From Variovorax sp. RA8 (GTDB taxonomy: Bacteria > Pseudomonadota > Gammaproteobacteria > Burkholderiales > Burkholderiaceae_C), in NCBI RefSeq assembly GCF_901827175.1, contig NZ_LR594662.1, positions 62,001 to 126,000 of the forward strand: a stretch of 64,000 nt of DNA. Direction: 5' to 3'. Below the pieces are notes generated by a model. The model was not told where the DNA came from and ran no database searches. It worked only from the letters and a program-made list of their open reading frames with translations. Shown here in pieces: positions 16,938 through 25,967 of the stretch (within the stretch, counting starts at the first letter, position 1; each line of letters starts with the position of its first letter). The position numbers and the translations under genes are program-made.

Positions 16938-17653
16938 TGCCGACCCCCCGCGCGCGCAAGCGCGCCGCCACGCCCGCGCGGCTCGAACGCGAGAACACGC
17001 AGGACGAGATCTACGAGAAGATCTACGCGGCCATCCTCGAACACCGCCTGCATCCCGGCACCAAGCTGGGCGAGGAGCGGCTCGCCGAGATCTTCGGCGC
17101 CAGCCGCGCGCGCATCCGCGAGGTGCTGGCGCGGCTGGCCCACGACCAGATCGTCGAGCTCTTCCCGCAGCGCGGCGCCTTCGTGGCCAAGCCCACCATC
17201 GAACAGGCGCGCGACGTGTTCGAGGCTCGCCGGCTGATCGAGCCGGCCATCGTGCGGCGACTGGTCGAGACGCTCTCGCCCGAGAAGCTCGCGCGCCTGC
17301 GCGAGCACCAGGCGCGCGAGCTCGACGCGCGGCGCCGCGACGACAAGCGCGCGGTGATCCGCCTGTCCGGCGAGTTCCATTCGCTTGCCGCCGAACTGGC
17401 CGGCAACACCGCGCTGGCGCGCAGCATGCGCGAGCTGTCGGTGCTGACCTGCCTGATGATCTTCCTCTACGACGCGCCGACCTCCGTCAGCTGCCGGGCC
17501 GATGAGCATTCGAAGATCATCGAGGCGATCGCGAAGCGCGACGCGGCGCGTGCGCAGAAGCTGATGCTGGAGCACCTGGCGCACATCGAGGGCAGCATGA
17601 AGCTCGACGGCGCGAACGAGGAAGTCGATCTCGCGGCGATCTTCCGGCCGTAG
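16937..17653 (+). CDS. GntR-family regulator with FCD domain
   Basis: 238 residues. The N-terminal GntR helix-turn-helix spans about residues 25-85 (IYAAILEHRLHPGTKLGEER, then FGASRARIREVLARLAHDQI). The C-terminal all-helical FCD effector domain includes DVFEARRLIEPAIVRRL and the metal-site His residues in GEFHSLAAELAGN and MLEHLAHIEGS. The start overlaps the preceding stop (TGATG), so it is translationally coupled to the AMDase-like enzyme and probably senses its substrate or product. Confidence 0.92.
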   Translation: MPTPRARKRAATPARLERENTQDEIYEKIYAAILEHRLHPGTKLGEERLAEIFGASRARIREVLARLAHDQIVELFPQRGAFVAKPTIEQARDVFEARRLIEPAIVRRLVETLSPEKLARLREHQARELDARRRDDKRAVIRLSGEFHSLAAELAGNTALARSMRELSVLTCLMIFLYDAPTSVSCRADEHSKIIEAIAKRDAARAQKLMLEHLAHIEGSMKLDGANEEVDLAAIFRP

Positions 17654-17863
17654 CACAAGAAGCCTGAGTCATTGTCGAGCGCCCGCACGGCCGTGCATTC
17701 GATGACGGCAATCTGACTCTTTCTGACGCCGCTGCCGATATTGCGGAGGTACACAGCAGAATCCGGCCCTTTCAAAAAGAAGAAGGGTCGATGTGATGAC
17801 TGCCAGGGAGGCTTCGGGTCCGCGGCCCGAAGGAAGACGCGCGCGCGAGATGCGGGTGATGGC
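17654..17863. other. Intergenic region upstream of cdiA-like locus
   Basis: The stretch has no gene that I can support. It contains a 12-bp palindrome GCACGGCCGTGC at 17685-17696, possibly part of a terminator for the GntR gene but without a T-run. It presumably holds the promoter of the cdiA-like gene. Confidence 0.4.
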
Positions 17864-18212
17864 ATGAACAAGCACCTTCACAGGATCGTCTTCAACGCTG
17901 CGCGCGGCATGCGCATGGTCGTGCAAGAAACGGCGCGCAGCGCGGGCAGAGCCAGCGGCGCCACTTCCGCCCGTGTCGGGAGTGCGCTGGCGAGCCTGCT
18001 GGTCGCCATGGCGGCGCAGGCGCAGATCGTCGGCGCACCCGGTGTTGCACCGGGCCTCAGGCCCACGGTGCTGGTGGCGCCCAATGGGGTTCCTCTCGTC
18101 AACATCCAGACTCCTTCGGCTGCGGGCGTCTCGCGCAACCTCTACCACCAGTTCGACGTCCAGCCGCGCGGCGTCATCCTCAACAACAGCCGCACCGATG
18201 CGCAGACCCAGC

Positions 18213-18234
18213 TGGGTGGCTGGGTGGCTGGGTG
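18213..18234. repeat. 8-bp tandem repeat that breaks the cdiA-like frame
   Basis: The unit TGGGTGGC occurs at 18213-18220 and 18221-18228, followed by a partial third TGGGTG at 18229-18234. Removing one unit restores the reading frame so that the TPS-domain segment QLGGWVQANPFLATGP reads through. The tract could be a recent duplication, a slipped-strand switch or an assembly artefact. Confidence 0.8.
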
Positions 18235-21200
18235 CAGGCCAATCCCTTCCTCGCAACCGGGCCGGCGCGGATCATCCTCAACGAGGTGGTCAGCGGCAAC
18301 CCCACGCAACTGCGCGGCGCCATCGAGGTCGGCGGCCAGCGCGCCGAGGTCATCGTGGCCAACCCTGCGGGCATCGCCGTCGATGGCGCCACCTTCATCA
18401 ACGCCAGCCGCGCAACCCTGACCACCGGCACCCCGCAGCTCAATGCGGCAGGCGGCCTGGACGGCTACGTGGTGCGCGGCGGCACCGTGAGCATCGACGG
18501 CGCTGGATTGGATGCAAGAAGCACCGACTACACCACCATCCTGGCGCGCGCCATCAAGGTCAATGCGGGGCTCTGGGCCAACGAGCTGAAGGTAGTCACA
18601 GGCGCCAACCAGGTCTCTGCCGATCAAGGGCAGGTCAGCCCGACCACCGGCACGGGCAAGGCGCCCGTCTTCGCGCTCGATGTCGCCCATCTCGGCGGCA
18701 TGTACGCCGGCAAGATCACCCTCATCGGCACGGAGCATGGCGTCGGTGCGCGCAATGCGGGCACGATCATGGCCGCGGACGGTTCGGGTCCGCTCTCCGG
18801 CCCGGGCGAGTTCGTCATCACCGCGGACGGGAGGCTGGAGAACATCGGGACGATCCAGGCCGCGCGCCGCGCCGACATCGCGGCCGAGAGCCTCGCCAAT
18901 AGCGGGCGTATCGCCAGTGGCGGCGAACTCAAGATCGCCACGCCGGGGCCGCTCGCCAATGCGGGCACGCTCGAAGCGCAGAGCCTGCAGCTTGCGAGCG
19001 CCAGCGACATCGACAGCTGCGTGTCACCACCGCCGGCCAGACCGTCAATGCGGCCGGCAAGCTTCAGGCCGGCGGCGCCGTCGCGCTTGCCAACGGCGGC
19101 CTGGTCAACACGGCGGGCCAGGTCTCCGGCAGCAGGGTGTCCGTGGACACACGCGGCAATGCGCTGGCGAACACGCAGGGCACGATTGCAGCCGACACGA
19201 CTGTCAATGTGAACTCGGGCGCGCTGGCTAACGATGCGGGCCTGATCCACTCGGGCGGCGCGATGACCATCGACAGCCATGGCGCCGGATACGACAACAA
19301 GGGCGGCCAGACCCTCGCCGGGGGCGACCTGCGCATCGATGCGGGCGCCATCGACAACACCGGTGCGTTGATCCGCTCGGGCGCCACCACCACTTTGAAC
19401 GCCGGCAGCATCGCCAACGCCGATACGCTGGGCGCGGACCAGGGCATCGAGGGCGACAACGTCGCCATTGCCACCGGCGCCCTCGTCAACACGTCCGGCG
19501 CCATCCGTGCCAACCTGAACGCCACCCTCACCAGCAGCGGCACCGTCGACAACACCTCCGGCTTGATCTCCGCGGGCGACACGGTCGCCATCGTCGACCC
19601 GAACGCGCCCAACCCGGCCGCCAAGACCTTGGACGTGACCAACACGGGCGGCACCGTGCTGGCGGACAAGCGCCTGGCCGTCGATGCCGCCTCGCTCGGC
19701 TTCGACGGCAAGCTGCTCTCCGGAGGCGACATGCGCCTCGCGTTGACGCAGGACGTGGTCACTGCCGCCGGCAGCCGGACCATCGCCAACCGCGACCTGA
19801 GCGTCGCCACCCGCGGCAACGTCACCCATGGCGGCATGCTGGCTGCCGGCAACGCGCTCACCCTCTCGGCGCGCAGCATCGACAACACCGCCACCGGCGA
19901 CATCCAGGGCGCTTCCACCACATTGAGCACCTCCGGCACGGTGACCAACCGCGGCGTCATCGACGGCTTTGCCACCCGCATCGACGCGGGCACGCTCGAC
20001 AACATCGGCACCGGCCGCATCTACGGCGACCAGATCTCGATTGGCGCGGGCACGCTGAACAACCTGGCCGAGACCGTCAACGGCCTCACGTCCGCCGCCA
20101 CCATCGCCGCGCGCGATCGCCTGGACATCGGCGCCCAGACGATCGGCAACCGCGATGGCTCGTTGATCTTCAGCGCCGGCGACCTCGTCATCGGCGGCAG
20201 CCTCGATGCCGACGGGCGGGCCACCGGCGCCGCCGCGGCGCTCGGCAACCACGCCTCCACGATCGAGGCCGCGGGCAACGCCGGCATCAGTGCCGCGGTC
20301 CTGAACAACACCAGCGGCGGCGTCACCTGGACCTTGCAGCCCGGCACGAGCGAACACGTGGTCGAGTACGCCATCCCGGGCAATGCCACGCGCCATCCGG
20401 CCTCGGAGGTCCTGCTTGCCGCCGGCGGCAGCCTCCTGACCAACAGCACCGGCTGGAACAACTGGGTGGCCACGGACGCCTCCAACCCCCTCGCGCCGGG
20501 CAGCAACGCCGCCGCCCGGCTGCTGGTGCCGTCGCCCGACTACCCGCTCGAGCGCTTCCGCACCTACTACCTCCAGAGCCCGGCCAACAGCGCAGATCGC
20601 AGCTACCAGACCTGCAACGTCGACACCTGCGAAACCACCGCCAGGCCAGGCGCGTGGTACGCCATCAGCGATCCCATCTGGTCCACCTTCGGCGTGGCAC
20701 CGCCGGCGGCCGAACTGCCCACCAGCCATCCCGGGCGCATCGACCCCCACTTCATGGTGGGCCAGGAGGGCCTGGGCAACACGACCACGATGGATGTGAA
20801 CGGCGTGGCGACGCCGCTGAATCGGATCAAGGCGATCCATGGTGCCGGCAGCTTCCAGGGGCTGGGTCGCAATCTGATCAATGGGACCACACGGGCGCTC
20901 GTCGACACGGCCATCAGCGGCGCAAGCCTGGAGGACAGCCTCACTCGCAGCATCGCCACGGCGTTCATCGATACCGGTGCAGCCTTGGGGGCAACCGCCA
21001 TCGGAGCGAACACCGCCCCCGGCAGCTTCGCGAACTTTGCGGGCCATCTCATCGCAGGTTGCGCAACAGGCGCCCTGCGTGCCGACAGGGCGGCCGGCTG
21101 CGGTGCCGGTGCCCTCGGTGCCACGCTGGGTGAAGCCACCGCGCTCGTGCTCAATGGAAACCGCACGGCCGAAGACATTCTGGCCAATGGGCTGCTTCCG

Positions 21201-21314
21201 GGCACCTTGGAGATGGCCAGCCTCGTGGGCGGTCTCGGCGTTGCGCTCGCTGGTGGTGATGCCAGTTTGGTCTATCTCGGTGCAGGTGCCGGATCGAACG
21301 CGGCAGAGAACAAC

Positions 21315-22160
21315 ATGGCTGGCCAGCTGACGATGCTGGTGCAGAACGTCGTGCGCTTCAATCAAGCAGGCTGGCAAGCCCTGAGCGCCGCGGGGCAGGT
21401 CGCCATATTGCGATGCGCCGCCAACAACTGGTGCGCCTCGCTGCCGCTGATGGCCGCGGCCGTGGGTTACGTCAACAGTGCCCAGTTCGCGGCCAACCAG
21501 CCGTCGCTTGCCGATCAGATCCCCACGGGGTATGGAGCAGGCGGCGTTCGGGTCTTGGATGGGTCAACCAGTACATCGGCAGATGTCATGCAGGGGGCCA
21601 ACACTACTGCGACACCTGCGACGGCGCTAGTGAGTCCGGGTACGCCTGGATATGGCGCCTCCAACCCGACGGCTGGCGGCACATCGACCGTATCGCCCCA
21701 TATGGCGCCGGCGGGAGGCTCGATCGTCCTCAGTCAGTCGAGTTCAGGGCATCAGCTATTTGGAAACCAGCTTCCAAGTAATCTCGCCGCTGAAACTGCG
21801 GCGGCAAACGCGGTCGGCGTGCGTCCTATCCCTGCAAGCGATCCTTCATTCCCCTCGGTCGTCAATCAGGGGCAGATAAAGTTCGTAGTCACTGCTGGGG
21901 GACAGCTCTTGATTGCTCCACATACAGTGAATGGCATCGAAATATCTCATGCTGTTCTTTCCAATGGGCAGCCTGTTATTGCCGCTGGACAAGCGAATAT
22001 TGCTGGTCTGCCTGGGGCGCTGTTTGGACTGGACATCGAGCCCTATTCGGGGCATTTTCTGAATGGCGCGACGCCGGCCCAATCTGCTGCCGCAGACCAA
22101 GCTGCGCGCACTGCATTCAGCAGTGTCGGCATCAACTTTCCAGAGAGGGACGGTAACTGA
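21315..22160 (+). other. CdiA C-terminal toxin region (CT)
   Basis: 282 residues follow the AENN motif, which resembles the VENN boundary that precedes exchangeable CDI toxin tips. From about 21,400, and strongly after 21,780, base composition drops and codon use changes against the upstream repeats, as expected for a swapped cassette. The last ~100 residues form a compact domain (QIKFVVTAGGQLLIAPHTVN; ISHAVLSNGQPVIAAGQA; EPYSGHFLNG). The HAVL..G.PV.AAG...SGHF pattern resembles terminal modules of other polymorphic toxins, but I cannot name its activity. No nuclease motif is evident. Confidence 0.6.
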
Positions 22161-22161
22161 A

Positions 22162-22485
22162 TTGAGAGTTTTCAACTGGAGTGAATTCTCCGACATGCCA
22201 ATCTCCGAAGAGGAGATCCAGAGAAGGTTCCCGGCGCCCGATTTTCGCGTTAGCCGGAGTGTTTATCGACACGGCGAAACTAGGCCAAAAGGGTCAGCGC
22301 GACAGGGCTTGTGCTTTGTCGCCCAAGGGAGGTGTCGATGCCACTTTGGAGGTCAGCACGCGGAACCGGTCGTACTGGCGCAGGGGCAGTACGTGGAATT
22401 TCCTTCTGGCACTTACCATATTGAGCCGCTGGATGGCAGAGATGCTTTGGTGGTCAAGGTATGGGATCTCGGGGCTCTGCTATAG
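22162..22485 (+). CDS. Small cupin-like protein, candidate CDI immunity protein
   Basis: 107 residues from TTG 22162, two bases after the toxin stop; ATG 22195 is an alternative start. The TTG start is preferred because the sequence from there (LRVFNWSEFSDMPISEEEIQ) reads as a continuous domain, and purine-rich GAGAGGGA lies upstream. The core resembles a cupin barrel (ARQGLCFVAQGRCRCHFGGQ, then LAQGQYVEFPSGTYHIEPL). Base composition is as low as the toxin tip. Immunity genes lie immediately 3' of cdiA and share no universal fold, so the role is inferred from position. Confidence 0.55.
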   Translation: MRVFNWSEFSDMPISEEEIQRRFPAPDFRVSRSVYRHGETRPKGSARQGLCFVAQGRCRCHFGGQHAEPVVLAQGQYVEFPSGTYHIEPLDGRDALVVKVWDLGALL

Positions 22486-22691
22486 AAGGAATTCGACGCG
22501 CGAGAGCCTGGCTTATCGACACAAGCGGAAAGCTCAAGCTGCTCAGCAGTCCACCACGCGCAAGGAGGTCGACAATGTCATGCGGCCTTCTCCTCAGCTT
22601 GGGCCACGGGGTGCGGACGAGACGAGCCATTGCAACAGCTTTGATGTAAGAACCTCGGCATCCGGGGCCGCCGGCGGGGGCGAAGGCGCAG
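22486..22691. other. Gene-free spacer between immunity candidate and CdiA remnant
   Basis: No reading frame here has recognisable similarity or a convincing start. Composition is intermediate between the low-GC cassette and the GC-rich flanks. It probably marks the junction between the CT/immunity cassette and older CdiA sequence. Confidence 0.4.
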
Positions 22692-23160
22692 CTCGGTCAG
22701 AACGCCAACCTGGCGGCACTGGCGCAGCAGCCTAGCATGGAGTGAGCGAACCAGTTCGTCAACGAGCTGGCCTTCGTCAACAGCGTCGAGTGGCAGCGGG
22801 TGCGGGTGCATCCGTGAGGGGGACCGCAGGCGCGGCAGCCCATCCCGCGACGACGGCAGCCATGCAAGCCGGCATCGCGACGATGGCGAGCAGGGCGATC
22901 GCCTCGTTAGTCAACAACGGGGGCGCCACCCTGGCCACGCTGGCGGGTGCAGAGTGCCGACAAGGTCGGCGATCTGTAGGGGCCGGTCGCCGTCCTCGAC
23001 GGCTTCACCAACAAGCTCGCCCATGCGAACGCAGGGTGCGCGGTCGGTGCGGCCCGTGCGGACAGCAGCAGCGGCTGCACGCCTGGTGCGCTGGGCGCCG
23101 TGGAGCTGACGGCCGAAGCCGTCGGCCGCCAATGGCGTCAAGCGCCAGCTCCCCAAGACA
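22692..23160 (+). pseudogene. Decayed second CdiA pre-toxin segment
   Basis: Fragments in several frames match the CdiA tail. At 22692-22817 one frame reads LGQNANLAALAQQPSM, a stop (22743-22745), then FVNELAFVNSVEWQRVRV and another stop; this is the VxWQ(R/K)V motif seen before pre-toxin regions. A second frame reads ATTAAMQAGIATMASRAIAS and SLVNNGGATLATLAG at about 22,850-22,950. A third reads DGFTNKLAHANAGCAVGAAR and GCTPGALGAVELTAEAVG at about 23,000-23,125, echoing GCATGALRAD...GCGAGALGATLGE in the intact tail. Stops and shifts make it non-functional. It looks like the displaced original tail. Confidence 0.65.
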
Positions 23161-23177
23161 ACAGGGCTTGGCAACCC

Positions 23178-24989
23178 TCAGTCGCCCCGCACCACCTCCG
23201 GATCATGCACATCCGCGTGCAGCCGTTCCACCTCCGCTGCGCGCCGCAGCAGCACCGCGCGCTGGTTGATGTAGCCCTTGTCGGTGATCTCGCCGGCATC
23301 GATGTCCGGCGGCGAGGCCAGCACCAGCGCGCGCACCGGGCATCGCGAGGAGCCCGCGCCCTCGTCGTGCAGGGCCCGCATCGTGCGAAGCAATGCCGCC
23401 GCCAGCTCCTCGCGCGGGCGCTGCGCCGCTTGCGCGCTGGGAAAGACCAGCATGCCGACTGCGTCGCGGTCATGGCCGGTGATCACCACGTCCTGCACCA
23501 GCGGGGCCAGCCGCGACACCAGCTCCACACGCAGCGTGCCCACCGAGACCCAGGTGCCGCTCGTGAGCTTGAAGTCCTCGGCCACGCGGCCGTTGAACAT
23601 CACGCCGCATTCGGGCCGCTGCGCATCGACCAGGTAGCCCGCGTCGCCGATGCGGTAGTAGCCCTCTTCGTCGAAGGCCTGCGCCGTTTCGCGCGGCGCG
23701 TTGCGATAGCCGGGGAAGACCGAGACGCCCTTGACCCGCATCTCCAGCTTGTCGCCGTTGGGCACGAACTTCAGCTCCAGTCCCGGCAGCGGTGCGCCGA
23801 TGCAGCCGGCGCCGTCGAGCTTCCAGTGGGCCGAGGTGATGGCCGGGGAGGTCTCGGTCGCGCCCCAGGAGGTGGTGAGCCACAGCGGCGCAGCCGGCCG
23901 TGCGCGCTTCGCCACCGCCTCGAGCCGCTGCCAGGTCGAGGGCGCCAGCGCCGCGGCGGCATAGAAGCACAGGCGCAGGCGCGACAGCACATCGGCCGCG
24001 AGCGCTTCGTCGGCCTCGAGGAAGGGCAGCAGCATGTCGTAGCCGCGCGGCACGTTGAACAGCAGCGTGGGCCGCACCTCGCGCAGGTTGCGCACCGTCT
24101 TCTCGATCAGGCCCGGCGCCGGCCGGCCTTCGTCGATGTAAAGCGCGCCGCCATGGCAGAGCACGATGTTGAAGTTGTGGTTCGCCCCGAAAGTGTGGCT
24201 CCACGGCAGCCAGTCCACCAGCACCGGCGGCTCCTGGTCCAGGAAGCGCCAGGTCTGCGCGATCATCTGCTGGTTGGCGCACAGCATGCGGTGCGTGTTG
24301 ATCACCACCTTCGGCCGGCCGGTGGAGCCCGAGGTCAGCAGGTACTTGGCATGGGTGTCGGGCAGGATCGCCTCGAAGGCCTGCATCACGGCCGGCGTCT
24401 CTTCGGTTGCCAGCAGCGCGTCGAAAGAGCGCGCGCCGGGATGCGCGTCGGCGTTGCGGCTGAAGACCGTGATCGCATCGACGCCGCAGCCGGCAAGCAC
24501 CCCGCCATAGAGCCTGGCGTCCGAGGCATAGATCAGCGCGGGGTCCAGCGCCTGCAGCATGCCGTGCAGCCGCGACGGGTCCTTGGCCATGCGCGAGTAG
24601 GCGCTGGACAGCGAGCAGGCCGTGCGGCCGATGTGCATGGTGGCCAGCATCAGCACCGCATGGTCGATCGCGTTGTCGGAGAGGATCACCACCGGCCTGT
24701 CCCGCGGCACGCCCAGGTCGAGCAGGCCTTGGGCCACCGCGCCGACGGCACGGCGCAGCGCGCGGTAGTCCAGCTTGCGCCAGCCCTCGCCGCTCTCGTC
24801 GCGCTCGGCCAATGCCAGTGCATCGGGCGTCTCGCGTGCCCAGCGCTCCAGCCATTCGCCCACGCAGCGGGCGTAGGGGCGCAGCGCGACGGGCGAGCGC
24901 AGTGCGAAGGAGCCGTCGTCGAAGTCGATGCGGATCGTGCGTGGCGGGGCGAGCTGGGTTTCGTCGTCGAAGAAGCCTTCGGCCTTCAT
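23178..24989 (-). CDS. Feruloyl-CoA synthase-type acyl-CoA ligase
   Basis: 603 residues of the ANL superfamily. The ATP loop LLTSGSTGRPKVVINTHRM, the WGATETSPA adenylate motif and the C-terminal Lys in AGEITDKGYINQRAV are all present. Overall layout, including the long N terminus and WLPWSHTFGANHNFNIVL, matches feruloyl-CoA synthases more than fatty-acid ligases. It is last in a minus-strand operon after BKACE, Bug and a 3-hydroxyacyl-CoA-type dehydrogenase (24 bp gap). The usual ferulate partners (enoyl-CoA hydratase/aldolase, vanillin dehydrogenase) are absent here, so its substrate may be a different aromatic or branched acid. Confidence 0.85.
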   Translation of the reverse strand: MKAEGFFDDETQLAPPRTIRIDFDDGSFALRSPVALRPYARCVGEWLERWARETPDALALAERDESGEGWRKLDYRALRRAVGAVAQGLLDLGVPRDRPVVILSDNAIDHAVLMLATMHIGRTACSLSSAYSRMAKDPSRLHGMLQALDPALIYASDARLYGGVLAGCGVDAITVFSRNADAHPGARSFDALLATEETPAVMQAFEAILPDTHAKYLLTSGSTGRPKVVINTHRMLCANQQMIAQTWRFLDQEPPVLVDWLPWSHTFGANHNFNIVLCHGGALYIDEGRPAPGLIEKTVRNLREVRPTLLFNVPRGYDMLLPFLEADEALAADVLSRLRLCFYAAAALAPSTWQRLEAVAKRARPAAPLWLTTSWGATETSPAITSAHWKLDGAGCIGAPLPGLELKFVPNGDKLEMRVKGVSVFPGYRNAPRETAQAFDEEGYYRIGDAGYLVDAQRPECGVMFNGRVAEDFKLTSGTWVSVGTLRVELVSRLAPLVQDVVITGHDRDAVGMLVFPSAQAAQRPREELAAALLRTMRALHDEGAGSSRCPVRALVLASPPDIDAGEITDKGYINQRAVLLRRAAEVERLHADVHDPEVVRGD

Positions 24990-25013
24990 CGCTTGTCTCC
25001 TCGATGCGCGTTG

Positions 25014-25964
25014 TTATTCGAGTGTGCCGGAGGCTGCCTTGGCGCGAATCAGGTTCAACAGCAGGGTGTCGCGCGTCCGCTCGAGCTCGCTTTCATGGCG
25101 CTGGCCGAGTTCCGCGGCAACGCCCTCGGTCACCTGTTGCTTGAGCTCCTGGGTCATCAGGGGCGATCCCAGGTCTTTCCACCAGTCCTCGATCGGCCCG
25201 CCCAGGTGCGCCAGCACATGCGCGATGCCGCCGGCGCCGCCCGAGAGGTGCAGGTTCATGAAGGGCCCCATCACCGCCCAGCGCAGCCCGGGGCCCTGCG
25301 AGATCGCGGTGTCGATGTCGGCCACCGAGGCCACGCCCTGGTCGACCAGGTGGAAGGCTTCGCGCCACAGCGCCGCCTGCAGCCGGTTGGCGATATGGCC
25401 CTTGACCTCGCGCTTCACGTGGATCGGCCGCTTGCCGATGGCCGCATAGAAGGCCATCGCGCGTTCGACGGCGTCGGCCGAGGTGCGCTCGCCGCCGATC
25501 ACCTCCACCAGCGGGATCAGGTGCGGCGGATTGAAAGGGTGGCCCAGCACCACGCGCTCCGGATGCGCGCAGCCCGACTGCATGCCGCTGACCGTCAGCC
25601 CCGAGGAGCTGGAGGCCAGGATCGCATGCGGCGGCGCGGCGGCGTCCATCCGTCGGAACAGATCGATCTTGAAGTCCATCCGCTCGGGGCCGTTCTCCTG
25701 CACGAAGTCCGTTTCGCGCAGAGCGTCTTCCAGCGACGCGTGGAATCGCAGCCGTTCGATGGACGCGCCTTGGGCGAGCCCGAAGCGCTCCAGCGTGGGC
25801 CAGTGCTGCGCCACGGCCTGTCGCAGCCGCGCCTCGGCCCCCGGCGACGGGTCGGTGGCATCGACGTCCAGCCCCTGCGCGAGGAACCAGGCGGCCCAGC
25901 TGGCGCCGATCACGCCGGTGCCGACCACCGCGACGCGTGTGATGGGCGTGTCCTTGCGCGACAT
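25014..25964 (-). CDS. 3-hydroxyacyl-CoA dehydrogenase-family oxidoreductase (carnitine-dehydrogenase-like)
   Basis: 316 residues. The N-terminal Rossmann fold is VAVVGTGVIGASWAAWFLAQG (GxGxxG, NAD+). The catalytic region has SSSSGLTVSGMQ and the GHPFNPPHLIPLVEVIGG segment with the catalytic His, followed by the helical dimerisation domain from about residue 185. Length and sequence style fit the short single-domain branch that contains L-carnitine 3-dehydrogenase and L-gulonate dehydrogenase, rather than fused FadB. A BKACE in the same operon would cleave the 3-keto product, as in carnitine degradation. It begins 3 bp after the receptor stop. Confidence 0.85.
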   Translation of the reverse strand: MSRKDTPITRVAVVGTGVIGASWAAWFLAQGLDVDATDPSPGAEARLRQAVAQHWPTLERFGLAQGASIERLRFHASLEDALRETDFVQENGPERMDFKIDLFRRMDAAAPPHAILASSSSGLTVSGMQSGCAHPERVVLGHPFNPPHLIPLVEVIGGERTSADAVERAMAFYAAIGKRPIHVKREVKGHIANRLQAALWREAFHLVDQGVASVADIDTAISQGPGLRWAVMGPFMNLHLSGGAGGIAHVLAHLGGPIEDWWKDLGSPLMTQELKQQVTEGVAAELGQRHESELERTRDTLLLNLIRAKAASGTLE

Positions 25965-25967
25965 GCC

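Larger units (their letters stand above)
17864..22160 (+). pseudogene. cdiA-like contact-dependent inhibition exoprotein, frameshifted
   Basis: Three frames together encode one CdiA/filamentous-haemagglutinin-type protein of about 1,430 residues, short for the family. It begins with the extended signal peptide MNKHLHRIVFNAARGMRMV, then a two-partner-secretion domain (VILNNSRTDAQTQLGGWV; VEVGGQRAEVIVANPAGI-like segments), then filamentous repeats (about 19,020-20,330), a pre-toxin hydrophobic Ala/Gly region and the AENN motif (21303-21314). Frame breaks: an 8-bp tandem duplication at 18213-18234, and a 1-base loss or 2-base gain near 19,010-19,022. As read, translation stops soon after each break. 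No CdiB/TpsB outer-membrane partner is in the window. Sequencing error at either site is possible. Confidence 0.8.

Noticed and set aside
17685..17696. GCACGGCCGTGC as a strong terminator
   Set aside because: No loop and no T-run; too short to claim.
18624..21377. 917-codon minus-strand open frame
   Set aside because: Antisense of the cdiA-like repeat region; repetitive Gly/Val/Ala composition without domains.
22742..23269. Plus-strand frame of 175 codons as a gene
   Set aside because: Only a short part resembles CdiA; the rest is Arg/Pro-rich and overlaps the ligase end. It is part of the decayed CdiA tail.
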